Both the position numbers and the translations under genes were made by a program. A DNA stretch of 64,000 bases, from NCBI RefSeq assembly GCF_002007645.1, contig NZ_CP019791.1, positions 372,001-436,000 of the forward strand, written 5' to 3'. Shown one piece after another: positions 16,917 through 25,208 of this stretch (the first letter of the stretch is position 1; each line of letters opens with the position of its first letter). The notes under the pieces were generated by a model. That model was given only the letters and a program-made list of their open reading frames with translations, was not told the DNA's origin and did no database searches. Source of the stretch: Anaerohalosphaera lusitana (GTDB lineage Bacteria; Planctomycetota; Phycisphaerae; Sedimentisphaerales; Anaerohalosphaeraceae).

Positions 16917-17991
16917 TCTCACATCCTTTTGTATCAGATTTCATTTCAACAAATTCACTTCCGGAATCAGCGGGATGGGATTTGCCAAATAATGGATCTA
17001 CCATCGCAACACCTGTATAACCAAAGACATCTGCATTTGGCAAAATTTCCTTAAATCCGCTTGCAATGCTGTTTTTCCCATTGGCAGAATAACAAGCATT
17101 TAAACTAATCTTTGCATCCACAGCAAAAGCTCCTTCGATAATCCCCCTTAATGCACCTAAGCCATATGCATTTTTATTATCTACAACAGAGTTCCCCTCA
17201 GTGAAAATTCCTGTTATATAACTTTTCTTGTCCTTTACTTCTATGTTCAATCCTTCACCTGAAGTATCGCCATGACCATAATACTCAAAACTAACAATCT
17301 CATCCTTGGAGACCGCATGTTCTATTAAAACCATTACTAAGTCAGTAACGTCCGAAATATGATGTCGCTCTCTTTTCCCACTCTTTGCTTGAATACGTAC
17401 CATAGCATTAGGGCGCAATAAACCCGACCATTGCCTTAACCCCAAAGGATCAATAAAGGTGGTCGGATTATTGCCGACGTAGGCGTACATGTTCATGCCG
17501 TCGGCGTAGCCTATTGGGTCGGGCTGGAGGAATCGGCCAAGTTCGGTATCGTACATACGGGCGCGGTAGTAGTACAGGCCGGTCTCGGGGTCGTAACGTC
17601 TGCCGGTGTATTGGTACGGGTTGGCGAAGGCGGTCAGATTGTCCTGACGCGGGGTTCCATTGCCGTCGCAAACCGTAGTCTGGCCGAACGGGTCGTAGGT
17701 ATATCGTTCGACGATCGAAGCGAAACCGGCCGAACTGTCATATTTTGAAAGAGCAACAACGCTGCCAAGGCCGTCGCGGTGATACCAGTACGTATCGCTG
17801 CCGGCTATCATGCATATCGGCTCATCGATGCCGGGGCTGTAAATATATTTGCGTATAATCTCGCCCGAATCATCGTATTCAGCAATGACCTGGTCGCCAT
17901 CGTAGACGTATTCGGTGGTGTCGCCGCCGACTGCCTTGCTGATGCGGCGACCCGCGGCATCGTAGATCACGCCCAGTCGGGGGCATCCGCT
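16906..17991 (-). CDS. Truncated Rhs core with caspase-like C-terminal tip
   Basis: The frame opens after a stop at 17992 and reads directly into the Rhs core (IYDAAGRRISK, YVYDGDQVIAEYD, YTYDPFGQTT, YTGRRYDPETGLYYYRARMY, GRFLQPDPIGYADG). It ends at the typical junction NNPTTFIDPLGL. There is no signal peptide and the usual large Rhs shell is missing, so it is a 5'-truncated or orphan Rhs end. The roughly 175-residue tip that follows is more AT-rich. It holds SFEYYGHGDTSG and ISLNACYSANG, a His-Gly / Ala-Cys pair spaced as in caspase-like (clan CD) peptidases. I infer a protease-type toxin domain. A GTG at 17970 is one possible start. Confidence 0.65.
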   Translation of the reverse strand, partial: SGCPRLGVIYDAAGRRISKAVGGDTTEYVYDGDQVIAEYDDSGEIIRKYIYSPGIDEPICMIAGSDTYWYHRDGLGSVVALSKYDSSAGFASIVERYTYDPFGQTTVCDGNGTPRQDNLTAFANPYQYTGRRYDPETGLYYYRARMYDTELGRFLQPDPIGYADGMNMYAYVGNNPTTFIDPLGLRQWSGLLRPNAMVRIQAKSGKRERHHISDVTDLVMVLIEHAVSKDEIVSFEYYGHGDTSGEGLNIEVKDKKSYITGIFTEGNSVVDNKNAYGLGALRGIIEGAFAVDAKISLNACYSANGKNSIASGFKEILPNADVFGYTGVAMVDPLFGKSHPADSGSEFVEMKSDTKGCENES

Positions 17992-18088
17992 TTACATTAC
18001 ACCCAGAAACAATAATTGGACATGCCCCGGCCGTTTGTGTATAATCCCGCTTTCTATATTAGAAACTTAACGATGGTGAGGAGTGCCC

Positions 18089-19414
18089 GTGAACACACAG
18101 AACCAGTACACGCTCAAAGACATACTCAAGCTCGAAGTCGCCCCGGCCCTTGGCTGTACCGAACCGGCGGCTGTTGCGCTTGCGACCGCTGCGGCATCTT
18201 CGCTGCTGGATGCCGGCCGGATCACCTCGATCCAGCTTTGGCTCAGCGCGAACATCTATAAAAACGCCTTCGCCGTCGCGATCCCAGGCACGGACGGGGC
18301 AACGGGCATCGACCTTGCGGCGGCCCTGGGGCACACGGGCGGCGACGCGACCCAGCGACTCCAGGTCCTGGCACCGGTCACCGGCGACCACATAACTGCT
18401 GCGCGCGAACTCATCGCGTCCGGCAGTGTCGAAGTCAACCTGCTCAAGGAAGCACCCACCATCTACATCAAGGCCGCTGTCTCGACCGCCGAGCACACGG
18501 CCACGGCGACCATCGAGCACACGCACGACAACATAACCGAGCTGACCCTGGACGATAAACCGCTGGCCGAGCACCCGCTGCTGGCGAGCATCTCGGACAG
18601 TAAATCCTCGCTCGCCGAGCTCGAGGATTTTCTACGCACCCAGACCTTCGAACAGCTCATCACGCTGGTGGAAACCATGGACGAAGAGGATTTCGAATTC
18701 ATTCGGCAGGGTGTCGAATACAATCTCAAGCTCGCCCGGCACGGCCTGTCGTTCGGTCCGGGGCTGGGGATAGGCAAGACGCTGGACCGGCTCGTCCGCG
18801 AGGGACTGATCAAAAAAGACATGATCCAGGCCGCCCGGATACTCACTTCGGCGGCGTGTGACGCACGGATGTCCGGGGCGAAGCTGCCCGCGATGTCGTC
18901 GGCAGGATCGGGCAATCACGGGCTGACAGCTATACTGCCCATCTGGGCGGTCAAGAACTACATAAACGAAACGTCCGACCACGAGGCACTCAAGGCCGTC
19001 GCGCTGTCGCACCTTGTGACCGGCTACATCAAGTCACACACCGGCCGACTCTCCGCCGTGTGCGGCTGTTCCATCGCCGCCGGTGCGGGCGCTTCCGCCG
19101 CGATCACGTACCTGATGGGCGGCAATCTCAACCACATCGCCTCGGCCATCAAGAACCTGATCTGCGACCTCGCAGGCTGCATCTGCGACGGCGCGAAAGC
19201 AAGCTGCGCATTCAAACTCGCAACCGCCGCAGGATCGGCCGTACAGTCAGCACTGTTCTCGCTGCACGGCATCAACGTTAAGGAATCCGACGGCATAATC
19301 GCACTCTCGCCCGAACAGACAATAAAAAACACCGGCGAACTCTCAACACAGGGAATGATAGAAACCGACCGCACGATCTTGAAAATAATGATAGAAAAGA
19401 CGCTGACAGATTAG
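18089..19414 (+). CDS. cyuA: L-cysteine desulfidase / UPF0597 family protein
   Basis: About 441 residues. Starts from GTG at 18089, 5 nt after GAGGAG; an earlier GTG at 18083 overlaps that ribosome site. Family motifs: VAPALGCTEPAAVALATAAA near the N-terminus, SSAGSGNHGLTAILP in the middle, and SAVCGCSIAAGAGAS plus CDLAGCICDGAKASCAFK near the C-terminus. These Cys residues match the Fe-S ligands of the UPF0597/YhaM (CyuA) family, which degrades L-cysteine to pyruvate, ammonia and sulfide. It is cytoplasmic. It is monocistronic here with no CyuP-type transporter next to it. The gene symbol is by family; substrate not proven. Confidence 0.82.
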   Translation: MNTQNQYTLKDILKLEVAPALGCTEPAAVALATAAASSLLDAGRITSIQLWLSANIYKNAFAVAIPGTDGATGIDLAAALGHTGGDATQRLQVLAPVTGDHITAARELIASGSVEVNLLKEAPTIYIKAAVSTAEHTATATIEHTHDNITELTLDDKPLAEHPLLASISDSKSSLAELEDFLRTQTFEQLITLVETMDEEDFEFIRQGVEYNLKLARHGLSFGPGLGIGKTLDRLVREGLIKKDMIQAARILTSAACDARMSGAKLPAMSSAGSGNHGLTAILPIWAVKNYINETSDHEALKAVALSHLVTGYIKSHTGRLSAVCGCSIAAGAGASAAITYLMGGNLNHIASAIKNLICDLAGCICDGAKASCAFKLATAAGSAVQSALFSLHGINVKESDGIIALSPEQTIKNTGELSTQGMIETDRTILKIMIEKTLTD

Positions 19415-19781
19415 GCAGTGTCATCACTAACGGAGGTCTTGCTGAACTGGCCGTATGAATATCTGTTGGTGATGGAAGCGGCTGAGCTGCCTTATCTCTA
19501 AAGAGCAACAATGTGAAATGGTGTTGCAATTAAGGATTCCATACTACATTTATTAATTTATTAGTATCATACTCTCTATATTGATCTTTTTTCTTTGAGT
19601 ATACGATAACCTTAGAATCATTGGAGTATAAAAACTTATACCCATCACCACAAGTCCCCTTGAAAGAGCTCTCATTACCTTCATTTGAAAGCTCATTATC
19701 AGATTCAAATAAAAGAATAGTTTGACCTGGAAGATTTGCGAACTTTAATCCTGCAACATTTTCATTATAACTAATGCCGTT

Positions 19782-20315
19782 TCAATTATCTAAGTTTAAC
19801 TTTTGCTGATTTTTTTTATTGCGATATGCTACGTATCTATTCAGAGCGATTTTAAGCTCATTGTGGTTTTGATAATTAGTTCCGCGTATGACGAATTCCT
19901 TAACATGGGTAAACTGACATTCGATAGGATTTAGCCATGATGCGTTGGTCGGCGTCCAGATCAGATGAATATTGTTCTCGCGACAGTACCGCAGAACCTT
20001 TTCCTTGCGGTGCGGCGAAAAATTGTCCAGTATCAGGTGTATCCGCTGGTTCGCCGGATACTTTTTCCTGGTCAGTTTCAAAACTTCCAAGAACTCCTGA
20101 TGCCGCTTGCGTGGCCGAACATATCCCCAGAGCTTTTTCTGATGGACATCGTAAAACGCCAGCCAGTGCTGAACGCCATGTTTGCGGGTATAGGTCGCAG
20201 GCAGCCTCTTGGGATGGTCGGTATGACAGTAATTCCGGCCTGGCTGAGGACGAATCTCCAGCGGTCCGAACTCGTCGAATGATATGGTCGGCCCGTTTGA
20301 GGCCGGCTGGTTCAC
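19782..20315 (-). CDS. IS630 transposase, DDE catalytic part
   Basis: 177 residues from the first in-frame ATG, but the frame continues upstream to the A8 run at 20331-20338, where it is joined to the HTH part by a -1 shift. DDE motif residues: Asp in ISFDEFGP, Asp in HLILDNFSPH and Glu in WLNPIECQFTHV. The spacing fits the DDE domain of IS630 enzymes. It catalyses strand transfer into TA dinucleotides. The catalytic part appears intact. Confidence 0.88.
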   Translation of the reverse strand: MNQPASNGPTISFDEFGPLEIRPQPGRNYCHTDHPKRLPATYTRKHGVQHWLAFYDVHQKKLWGYVRPRKRHQEFLEVLKLTRKKYPANQRIHLILDNFSPHRKEKVLRYCRENNIHLIWTPTNASWLNPIECQFTHVKEFVIRGTNYQNHNELKIALNRYVAYRNKKNQQKLNLDN

Positions 20316-20326
20316 ATATCTGCGAA

Positions 20327-20341
20327 TTAGTTTTTTTTAGA
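20327..20341 (-). promoter_or_regulatory. Putative -1 frameshift site of the IS630 transposase
   Basis: On the minus strand TCT AAA AAA AAC TAA: an A8 run ending in the heptamer A AAA AAC immediately before the stop of the first frame. Slipping back one base gives AAA CTA ATT and enters the DDE frame. No stimulatory stem-loop was verified. Confidence 0.6.
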
Positions 20342-20821
20342 CTTGAGATTGGGGTCGTTGCACTCTTTCCACGTCTTTGTCCGCCGGAGCTTGACCTTCT
20401 TTTCACGCAGGATGGTCCTGAGTGTTTCAATGCTGATCGTAGGAACGATCTTTTCCTGGACAAGATATTCACGCAGTTTTTCCAGGGACCACCGCTTAAA
20501 AGGGCAGTCCAGAAGATCGGGCGGACATTTTGCAGTCTCGGCAATAATGGCCTTGTCGTCCTCGGTAAACTCCGGCGGTCTTCCCGGCCGGGGCTTGGGC
20601 TCCAACGCCTTAAGGCCGCGTTGGTTAAAGTCTTTGATGATGGCCCTGACATGGTGCGGCGAATAGTGAACCAGCTCGGCGATAGCAGGAACTTTATAGC
20701 CCTGGTTAGAGGCAAGAATGACTTGGCCGCGACGAATCTTGATTCGGCTTTTGCTGCTGCGGAGTATCCGCTGAATTTGCTGGCCTTCACTGGTACTGAG
20801 GTCTCTGGCGTACAGACACAT
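20327..20821 (-). CDS. IS630 transposase, N-terminal HTH part
   Basis: 164 residues with the paired helix-turn-helix region of IS630 transposases: GYKVPAIAELVHYSPHHVRA, then KPRPGRPPEFT and the second HTH around KLREYLVQEKIVPTISIETLR. It ends after KSKKN at a TAA right behind the codons AAA AAA AAC. The slippery A AAA AAC heptamer allows a -1 shift that continues as KKKLIRRYVNQPASNG into the catalytic frame. I therefore read both parts as one frameshifted transposase rather than a dead gene. Confidence 0.85.
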   Translation of the reverse strand: MCLYARDLSTSEGQQIQRILRSSKSRIKIRRGQVILASNQGYKVPAIAELVHYSPHHVRAIIKDFNQRGLKALEPKPRPGRPPEFTEDDKAIIAETAKCPPDLLDCPFKRWSLEKLREYLVQEKIVPTISIETLRTILREKKVKLRRTKTWKECNDPNLKSKKN

Positions 20822-21516
20822 AAGAAATCCCTTTCTCTGCTTGTAAGCGTGAAATTATTTCTTCGTGTCATTCTATATAATACCAGATTATGCATGGCGC
20901 AAGTCTTAAATCATGGAAAAGTTAAAATTATATTTTTGAAACGGCACTAAATACCAGTGAGTGAATATTATTTGAGAAAACGGTATCTCTCCAATCATCA
21001 ACGGAAGGCATTTTTTCATTGTCTGTTTTCGAGAGGAGATTCACAAATCTATCTCCATATTCTTTTGTCAAAGCCGCCCTGCCCTTCTGTTTCGATACAA
21101 TTCTTGTAGCTTCGGCATGGTCTAAAACAAAGAAAAAACCCGATAGACAAAACAAAACACCTAAGACGAACATCTTTAGCATGAGATATTTGGATTTTTT
21201 GCAAATCACCCCTATTGAAAACATGAACAGAAACAACAAAAACAAACTATGTAAGGCATAGATGACATTAAACAAATTATTCGTATCAGAATAATGATAA
21301 AAGCTGGCTCGATGTTCCTGAAAAGCTAGTTTTAACCCAGTATTAGATATTGCATATAGGATTACGCCGATTAGTAAATATAACGAGAACCTTCTTTTCA
21401 TGCTCATAACCTCTTAAAACGCCCGTAATCTAATAACCCACCGATGACAGCACCTTTATTCTTATCGATAAAACCATCACACTGTCATCCCTTCCCTATG
21501 CTCAACAAACTCCCTC

Positions 21517-22260
21517 TCACCACAACTCCGGCTTGCCTGCGCTTGGGCAGTGTTTTGCTATGGGGCAGTTTTCGCAGTCTGGTTTTCTTGCGTTGCAGAT
21601 CGCTCGGCCGTGGAAGACCAGGACGTGGCTGAACATCGTCCAGCCGCCCCATTTTTCCTTTGGCACGATCTGCATCAGGTCGAATTCGAGCTTGACCGGG
21701 TCGCGGTTCTCGCTGAGCGCCAGCCGTCGGCTCAGCCGGATGACGTGCGTATCACACACGATGCCCTGCGTCTCGAAGGCGTTGCCCAGCAGAACGTTCG
21801 CCGTCTTGCGCCCCACGCCGTTGAGCTCCAGCAGGCCTTCCATCGTGTAGGGAACCTCACCGCCGAACTTGTCGATGATCGCCCGGCAGGTTTTCTGTAT
21901 CGACTTGGCCTTGTTACGATAAAATCCGCACGAACGAATATCCTGCTGCAGTTCCTCCTCGTCCGCGTTCGCCCAGTCCTCCGCTGAGCGGTACTTTTTG
22001 AACAGGTCCGCCGTCACGATATTGACCCGCGCATCCGTACACTGCGCCGCCAGGATCGTCGCGATGAGCAGCTCCAGCGGATTCGAAAAGTTCAGCGACA
22101 CCCGAGCATCGGGATATGCCTCCACCAGCACCGGAAATATCTTCTCGACCCGCTTTTTGGCCTGGGCAGGGTCGACCTTGATCTTTTTCCGATGCGTTTT
22201 CTTGCCGGCCGCCTTCTTTTTCGTCTTTTTCACCTTCTTTTTAGCTGCCTTCTTCGCCAT
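21517..22260 (-). CDS. nth: Endonuclease III
   Basis: 247 residues. After a Lys-rich N-terminal extension (about 1-30) comes the usual Nth fold. The helix-hairpin-helix LNGVGRKTANVLL carries the catalytic Lys, VCDTHVIRLSRRL carries the catalytic Asp, and the C-terminal Cys set (CNARKPDCENCPIAKHC) binds the [4Fe-4S] cluster. It removes oxidised pyrimidines from DNA and cleaves the resulting abasic site. The basic extension of roughly 30 residues is longer than in the E. coli enzyme and may aid DNA binding. Monocistronic. Confidence 0.93.
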   Translation of the reverse strand: MAKKAAKKKVKKTKKKAAGKKTHRKKIKVDPAQAKKRVEKIFPVLVEAYPDARVSLNFSNPLELLIATILAAQCTDARVNIVTADLFKKYRSAEDWANADEEELQQDIRSCGFYRNKAKSIQKTCRAIIDKFGGEVPYTMEGLLELNGVGRKTANVLLGNAFETQGIVCDTHVIRLSRRLALSENRDPVKLEFDLMQIVPKEKWGGWTMFSHVLVFHGRAICNARKPDCENCPIAKHCPSAGKPELW

Positions 22261-22647
22261 GACAAATTAACCTCAAAAATGCTCCCCAACCCGCAATATC
22301 AGCATTAAAAACCAGGATCCCCCGTCCATCGCCCACATATTAGCATAAATTCTGCCGTAATCGACACCAAAATCCCCGCATCGCTGCTATTTCACCCGCC
22401 AGCCGCTCCAAAACCCCGCCAGCAGCCCTATCTTAACTCCATATATCGTTAATAAAGCCCTAAAACCCCATTCAAACCCCCAAAAACTGCAAAACTGCCC
22501 CTATTTAGGTTGACGCACCGCCCCTATTCTGTTAAATACGGTAGTTTCTAGAATGGCGGAGGTAGTGCGCAAATACCCCACGGCCGACAGTCGAGCCGCG
22601 AAAAATGCACCGCTGCCGACTCCTTTTAATAAGGAACAGACATTAAA
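22261..22647. other. Spacer upstream of pheA, no clear features
   Basis: 387 bp between the divergent nth and pheA genes, with C-rich composition and poly-C/CCCC tracts. It must contain the promoter of the pheA operon, but no reliable -35/-10, riboswitch or attenuator peptide was recognised. Confidence 0.4.
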
Positions 22648-23718
22648 ATGTCGCTTGAGGACCTCAGAAAGAAAATAGACGACATCGATTCGAAGCTCGT
22701 CGAGCTGCTCAACGAGCGTGCGCGCGTCGTAGTCAAGGTCGGCAAGTACAAGGATAAGAACGGCGGGCCGATCTACGCACCGCACCGCGAAAAAGCGGTA
22801 CTCGAAAAGATATCCAGGGCCAACACCGGCCCGCTGCCGGACAAAACACTTACCGCCATCTGGCGTGAGATGATGAGCGGCTCGTTCTTCCTCGAACGCC
22901 CGCTTCGAATCGCCTTTCTCGGTCCCGAGGGCAGCTTCAGCCACAGCGCGGCAATGCTGAAGTTCGGCCAGAGCGTCGACTACGAAGCGGTCGCAGACAT
23001 CCGAACCATCTTCAACGAAGTAAGCAAGGGCCACAGCGATCTGGGCATCGTGCCGATCGAAAACTCCGCGGGCGGGGGCATCGACGAGAGCCTCGACGCA
23101 TTCGTCGACTCCGACGTGTACATCTGCGCCGAAGTTTACATGGCCATCCATCATAACCTGCTTGCCAACTGCAAGCTGGAGGACGTAAAAGAGGTCTACT
23201 CCAAGCCGGAGGTATTCGCCCAGTGCCGTAAGTGGCTCAGCGACACCTTCACCGGAGCAAAGACGATCGCGGTCGCATCATCGGCCCGCGCAGCACAGAT
23301 GGCCGCCGAAAAACCATACACCGCGGCCATCGGATCCACCGCTGCGGCCGACCTGTACGGGCTCAAGATCGTATGCGAAAACATCGAGGACGTGCCCAAC
23401 AACGTGACCCGCTTCCTTATTATAGGCAAGCAGGACACACCGCCCACCGGCGACGACAAAACATCGCTGCTGTTCAGCACCGCCCACAAAGCCGGAGCCC
23501 TGGTGGATGTGCTGGAGGTCTTCCGCGACCACGGGCTGAACCTTGCGAATATCGAATCCCGCCCGAGTAAGAAGCGCGAGTGGGAATACTATTTCTTCGT
23601 CGACTTCGTTGGCCATAAGTCATCCGAACAGGCACAAAAGGCCCTCGAAGCCGCCAAAAAACACTGTCTACAGCTTTCCGTACTGGGAAGTTATCCTAAA
23701 AACGATAAATTACTTTGA
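22648..23718 (+). CDS. pheA: Bifunctional chorismate mutase / prephenate dehydratase
   Basis: 356 residues in three blocks. An AroQ-type chorismate mutase domain occupies 1-85 (LRKKIDDIDSKLVELLNERA). Prephenate dehydratase follows (about 88-275; AFLGPEGSFSHSAA, IVPIENSAGGG, and TRFLIIG near its end, carrying the conserved Thr). An ACT domain lies at about 280-356 with ESRPSKKREWEYYFFVD, the phenylalanine-sensing site. It makes phenylpyruvate from chorismate in phenylalanine biosynthesis and is likely feedback-inhibited by Phe. It is first in a co-directional run with tpiA, 58 bp downstream. Confidence 0.93.
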   Translation: MSLEDLRKKIDDIDSKLVELLNERARVVVKVGKYKDKNGGPIYAPHREKAVLEKISRANTGPLPDKTLTAIWREMMSGSFFLERPLRIAFLGPEGSFSHSAAMLKFGQSVDYEAVADIRTIFNEVSKGHSDLGIVPIENSAGGGIDESLDAFVDSDVYICAEVYMAIHHNLLANCKLEDVKEVYSKPEVFAQCRKWLSDTFTGAKTIAVASSARAAQMAAEKPYTAAIGSTAAADLYGLKIVCENIEDVPNNVTRFLIIGKQDTPPTGDDKTSLLFSTAHKAGALVDVLEVFRDHGLNLANIESRPSKKREWEYYFFVDFVGHKSSEQAQKALEAAKKHCLQLSVLGSYPKNDKLL

Positions 23719-23776
23719 CCATGTTAACGATTGCCGTGAACCATGAGACGCGGCACAAAGATCGGGAGAATTCCAA

Positions 23777-24532
23777 ATGAGAAAACCTTTCATCGCCGGC
23801 AACTGGAAAATGAACAAGGATTCCGCAGGCTCAGTCGAACTCGCAGCGGGCCTGGCAAAAGAACTCAAGGACGTTGACAGTGTAGACGTTGCAGTCTGTC
23901 CGCCTTTCGTATATCTGCAGGCAGTCTCTAATGCCGTCAGCGGCTCGCCCGTCAAGGTCGGCGCACAGAATATGTACTTCGAAGCAAACGGCGCATTCAC
24001 AGGTGAGATCAGCACCGACATGCTCAAGGACGTCGGCTGCACATACGTCATCTGCGGCCACAGCGAAAGAAGACACGTCATCGGCGAAACCGACGAACTC
24101 GTCAATAAGAAGGTCAAAGCTGCAATCGAAAGCGGCCTGCTGCCCATCCTCGCAGTCGGCGAACTGCTCGAAGAGCGCGAAGCAGACAAAACGAATGACG
24201 TCGTAAAGACACAGGTCACAAAGGGCCTTGAAGGCGTTTCAGCGGACGACATCCTCAAGGTTACGATCGCGTACGAACCCGTATGGGCCATCGGCACGGG
24301 CAAGACCGCGACACCTGACCAGGCACAGGATGTACACGCAATGATCCGCGGACTGATCGCTGAGCTGTACTCTCAGGACGTCGCCGACAAGATCCGTATC
24401 CAGTACGGCGGCTCGGCAAAGCCCGCAAACACCGCTGAACTGATGGCACAGCCTGACGTCGACGGCCTGCTGGTAGGCGGAGCGAGCCTCAAGGTCGAAG
24501 ACTTCTCAAAAATGATCAAAACAGTTGCTTAG
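23777..24532 (+). CDS. tpiA: Triosephosphate isomerase
   Basis: 251 residues, typical length. AGNWKMNK near the N-terminus carries the substrate Asn/Lys. CGHSERR carries the catalytic His. AYEPVWAIGTGKTA carries the catalytic Glu. QYGGSAKPAN and GLLVGGASL form the phosphate-binding end of the TIM barrel. It interconverts dihydroxyacetone phosphate and glyceraldehyde 3-phosphate. The tpiA-secG order is common across bacteria and is kept here. A hairpin lies between the two. Confidence 0.96.
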   Translation: MRKPFIAGNWKMNKDSAGSVELAAGLAKELKDVDSVDVAVCPPFVYLQAVSNAVSGSPVKVGAQNMYFEANGAFTGEISTDMLKDVGCTYVICGHSERRHVIGETDELVNKKVKAAIESGLLPILAVGELLEEREADKTNDVVKTQVTKGLEGVSADDILKVTIAYEPVWAIGTGKTATPDQAQDVHAMIRGLIAELYSQDVADKIRIQYGGSAKPANTAELMAQPDVDGLLVGGASLKVEDFSKMIKTVA

Positions 24533-24553
24533 TTGCTGAATATACCGTGTAGG

Positions 24554-24596
24554 AAAGCCGGAACCGCCCACTCACCTCAAAGGGGCGGGCCGGCTT
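24554..24596 (+). terminator. Intercistronic hairpin tpiA/secG
   Basis: AAGCCGG..CCGCCC pairs with GGGGCGG.CCGGCTT around a loop of about 12 nt. No T-run follows. It could be an attenuator or an mRNA-stabilising stem between tpiA and secG rather than a full terminator. Confidence 0.5.
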
Positions 24597-24628
24597 CCAG
24601 ATATTTTCGAAAATTATGAGGTAATACT

Positions 24629-25156
24629 ATGATGCATGTGGTAATGGCAAAAATGCCGTTTTTCTGGAGCCTGGTCAGTGTTCTGTGGGTTCTGATCGCA
24701 CTCCTGTTGATCCTGGTCGTCCTACTGCAAAAGGGTAAAGGCGGCGGACTCGGCGGCGCGTTCGGCGGCGCAGGCGCACCCGGCGGCGGTCTGCTCGGTA
24801 CCAAAACCGGCGACTTCCTCACATGGGTCACCATCGCAATGGTCGGACTCTTTTTGATTCTCGGCATCATGCTGGTCAAGTTCTACCGACCGACCGGCCC
24901 AACTCCCGGCGCGGTAACCGAGATGCCCGCACAGGGCAGCGAAGGCGAAAGGCCTTCGGAGGAACCCATCGTAGAACCACCGGTAGACGAAACGCCTAGT
25001 GAAGCTGTCGAAGAAGAAGACGCCGCACTTGACGCACAGGGCGAGCCAGTCGAGACTGAGATCGACGCTGAAAGCGACGTTCTTCCCGACGATACTACAC
25101 AGCCGGACGAAGAAGCGGCAGGCGATACACAGACAGACGAAACAGAAAATCAGTAA
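24629..25156 (+). CDS. secG: Preprotein translocase subunit SecG with acidic tail
   Basis: 175 residues, much longer than the usual 75-110. Residues 1-90 are standard SecG: helix one (VLWVLIALLLILVVLLQKGKGG), the Gly-rich loop GGLGGAFGGAGAPGGG, then TKTGDFLTWVTIAMVGLFLIL. After about residue 92 comes an acidic, Pro/Glu/Asp-rich tail of about 80 residues with no fold. SecG supports SecYE-dependent export. The long acidic tail is unusual but similar tails occur in Planctomycetota. GAGGT precedes the ATG. Confidence 0.9.
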   Translation: MMHVVMAKMPFFWSLVSVLWVLIALLLILVVLLQKGKGGGLGGAFGGAGAPGGGLLGTKTGDFLTWVTIAMVGLFLILGIMLVKFYRPTGPTPGAVTEMPAQGSEGERPSEEPIVEPPVDETPSEAVEEEDAALDAQGEPVETEIDAESDVLPDDTTQPDEEAAGDTQTDETENQ

Positions 25157-25208
25157 GCTGGTCCGACCGGCTCAACAGCATTACCGGTCCGCATAACAGA
25201 GGCGCGTT

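Larger units (their letters stand above)
19774..20947 (-). mobile_element. IS630-family insertion sequence, complete
   Basis: 1174 bp bounded by inverted ends RTGCCGTTTCAA...TTGAAACGGCAY, with further similarity inward (TAACTTTT). It is flanked on both sides by TA (19772-19773 and 20948-20949), the target duplication of the IS630/Tc1 group. It holds a two-frame transposase. It inserted into a membrane-protein gene whose frame is otherwise intact, so the insertion is probably recent. Confidence 0.9.
19530..21407 (-). pseudogene. Membrane-protein gene interrupted by IS630
   Basis: The 5' part (21407-20950) encodes four membrane helices (MKRRFSLYLLIGVILYAI, LFLLFLFMFSIGVI, LKMFVLGVLFCLSGFF). 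It runs to a SLVFS phrase at the right end of the insertion. The 3' part (19773-19530) continues YNENVAGLKFANLPGQTILL, with GTCGDGYKFLYSND, and stops with VVWNP. If 19774-20947 and one TA copy are removed, the two parts form a single 233-codon frame. The original product looks like an integral membrane protein with an extracytoplasmic tail of unknown function. The region is AT-rich. The gene is presumed inactive. Confidence 0.8.

Noticed and set aside
19900-20895. 331-residue frame within the IS630 element
   Set aside because: Third frame of the same strand; no transposase motifs, while the two-frame transposase accounts for the DNA.
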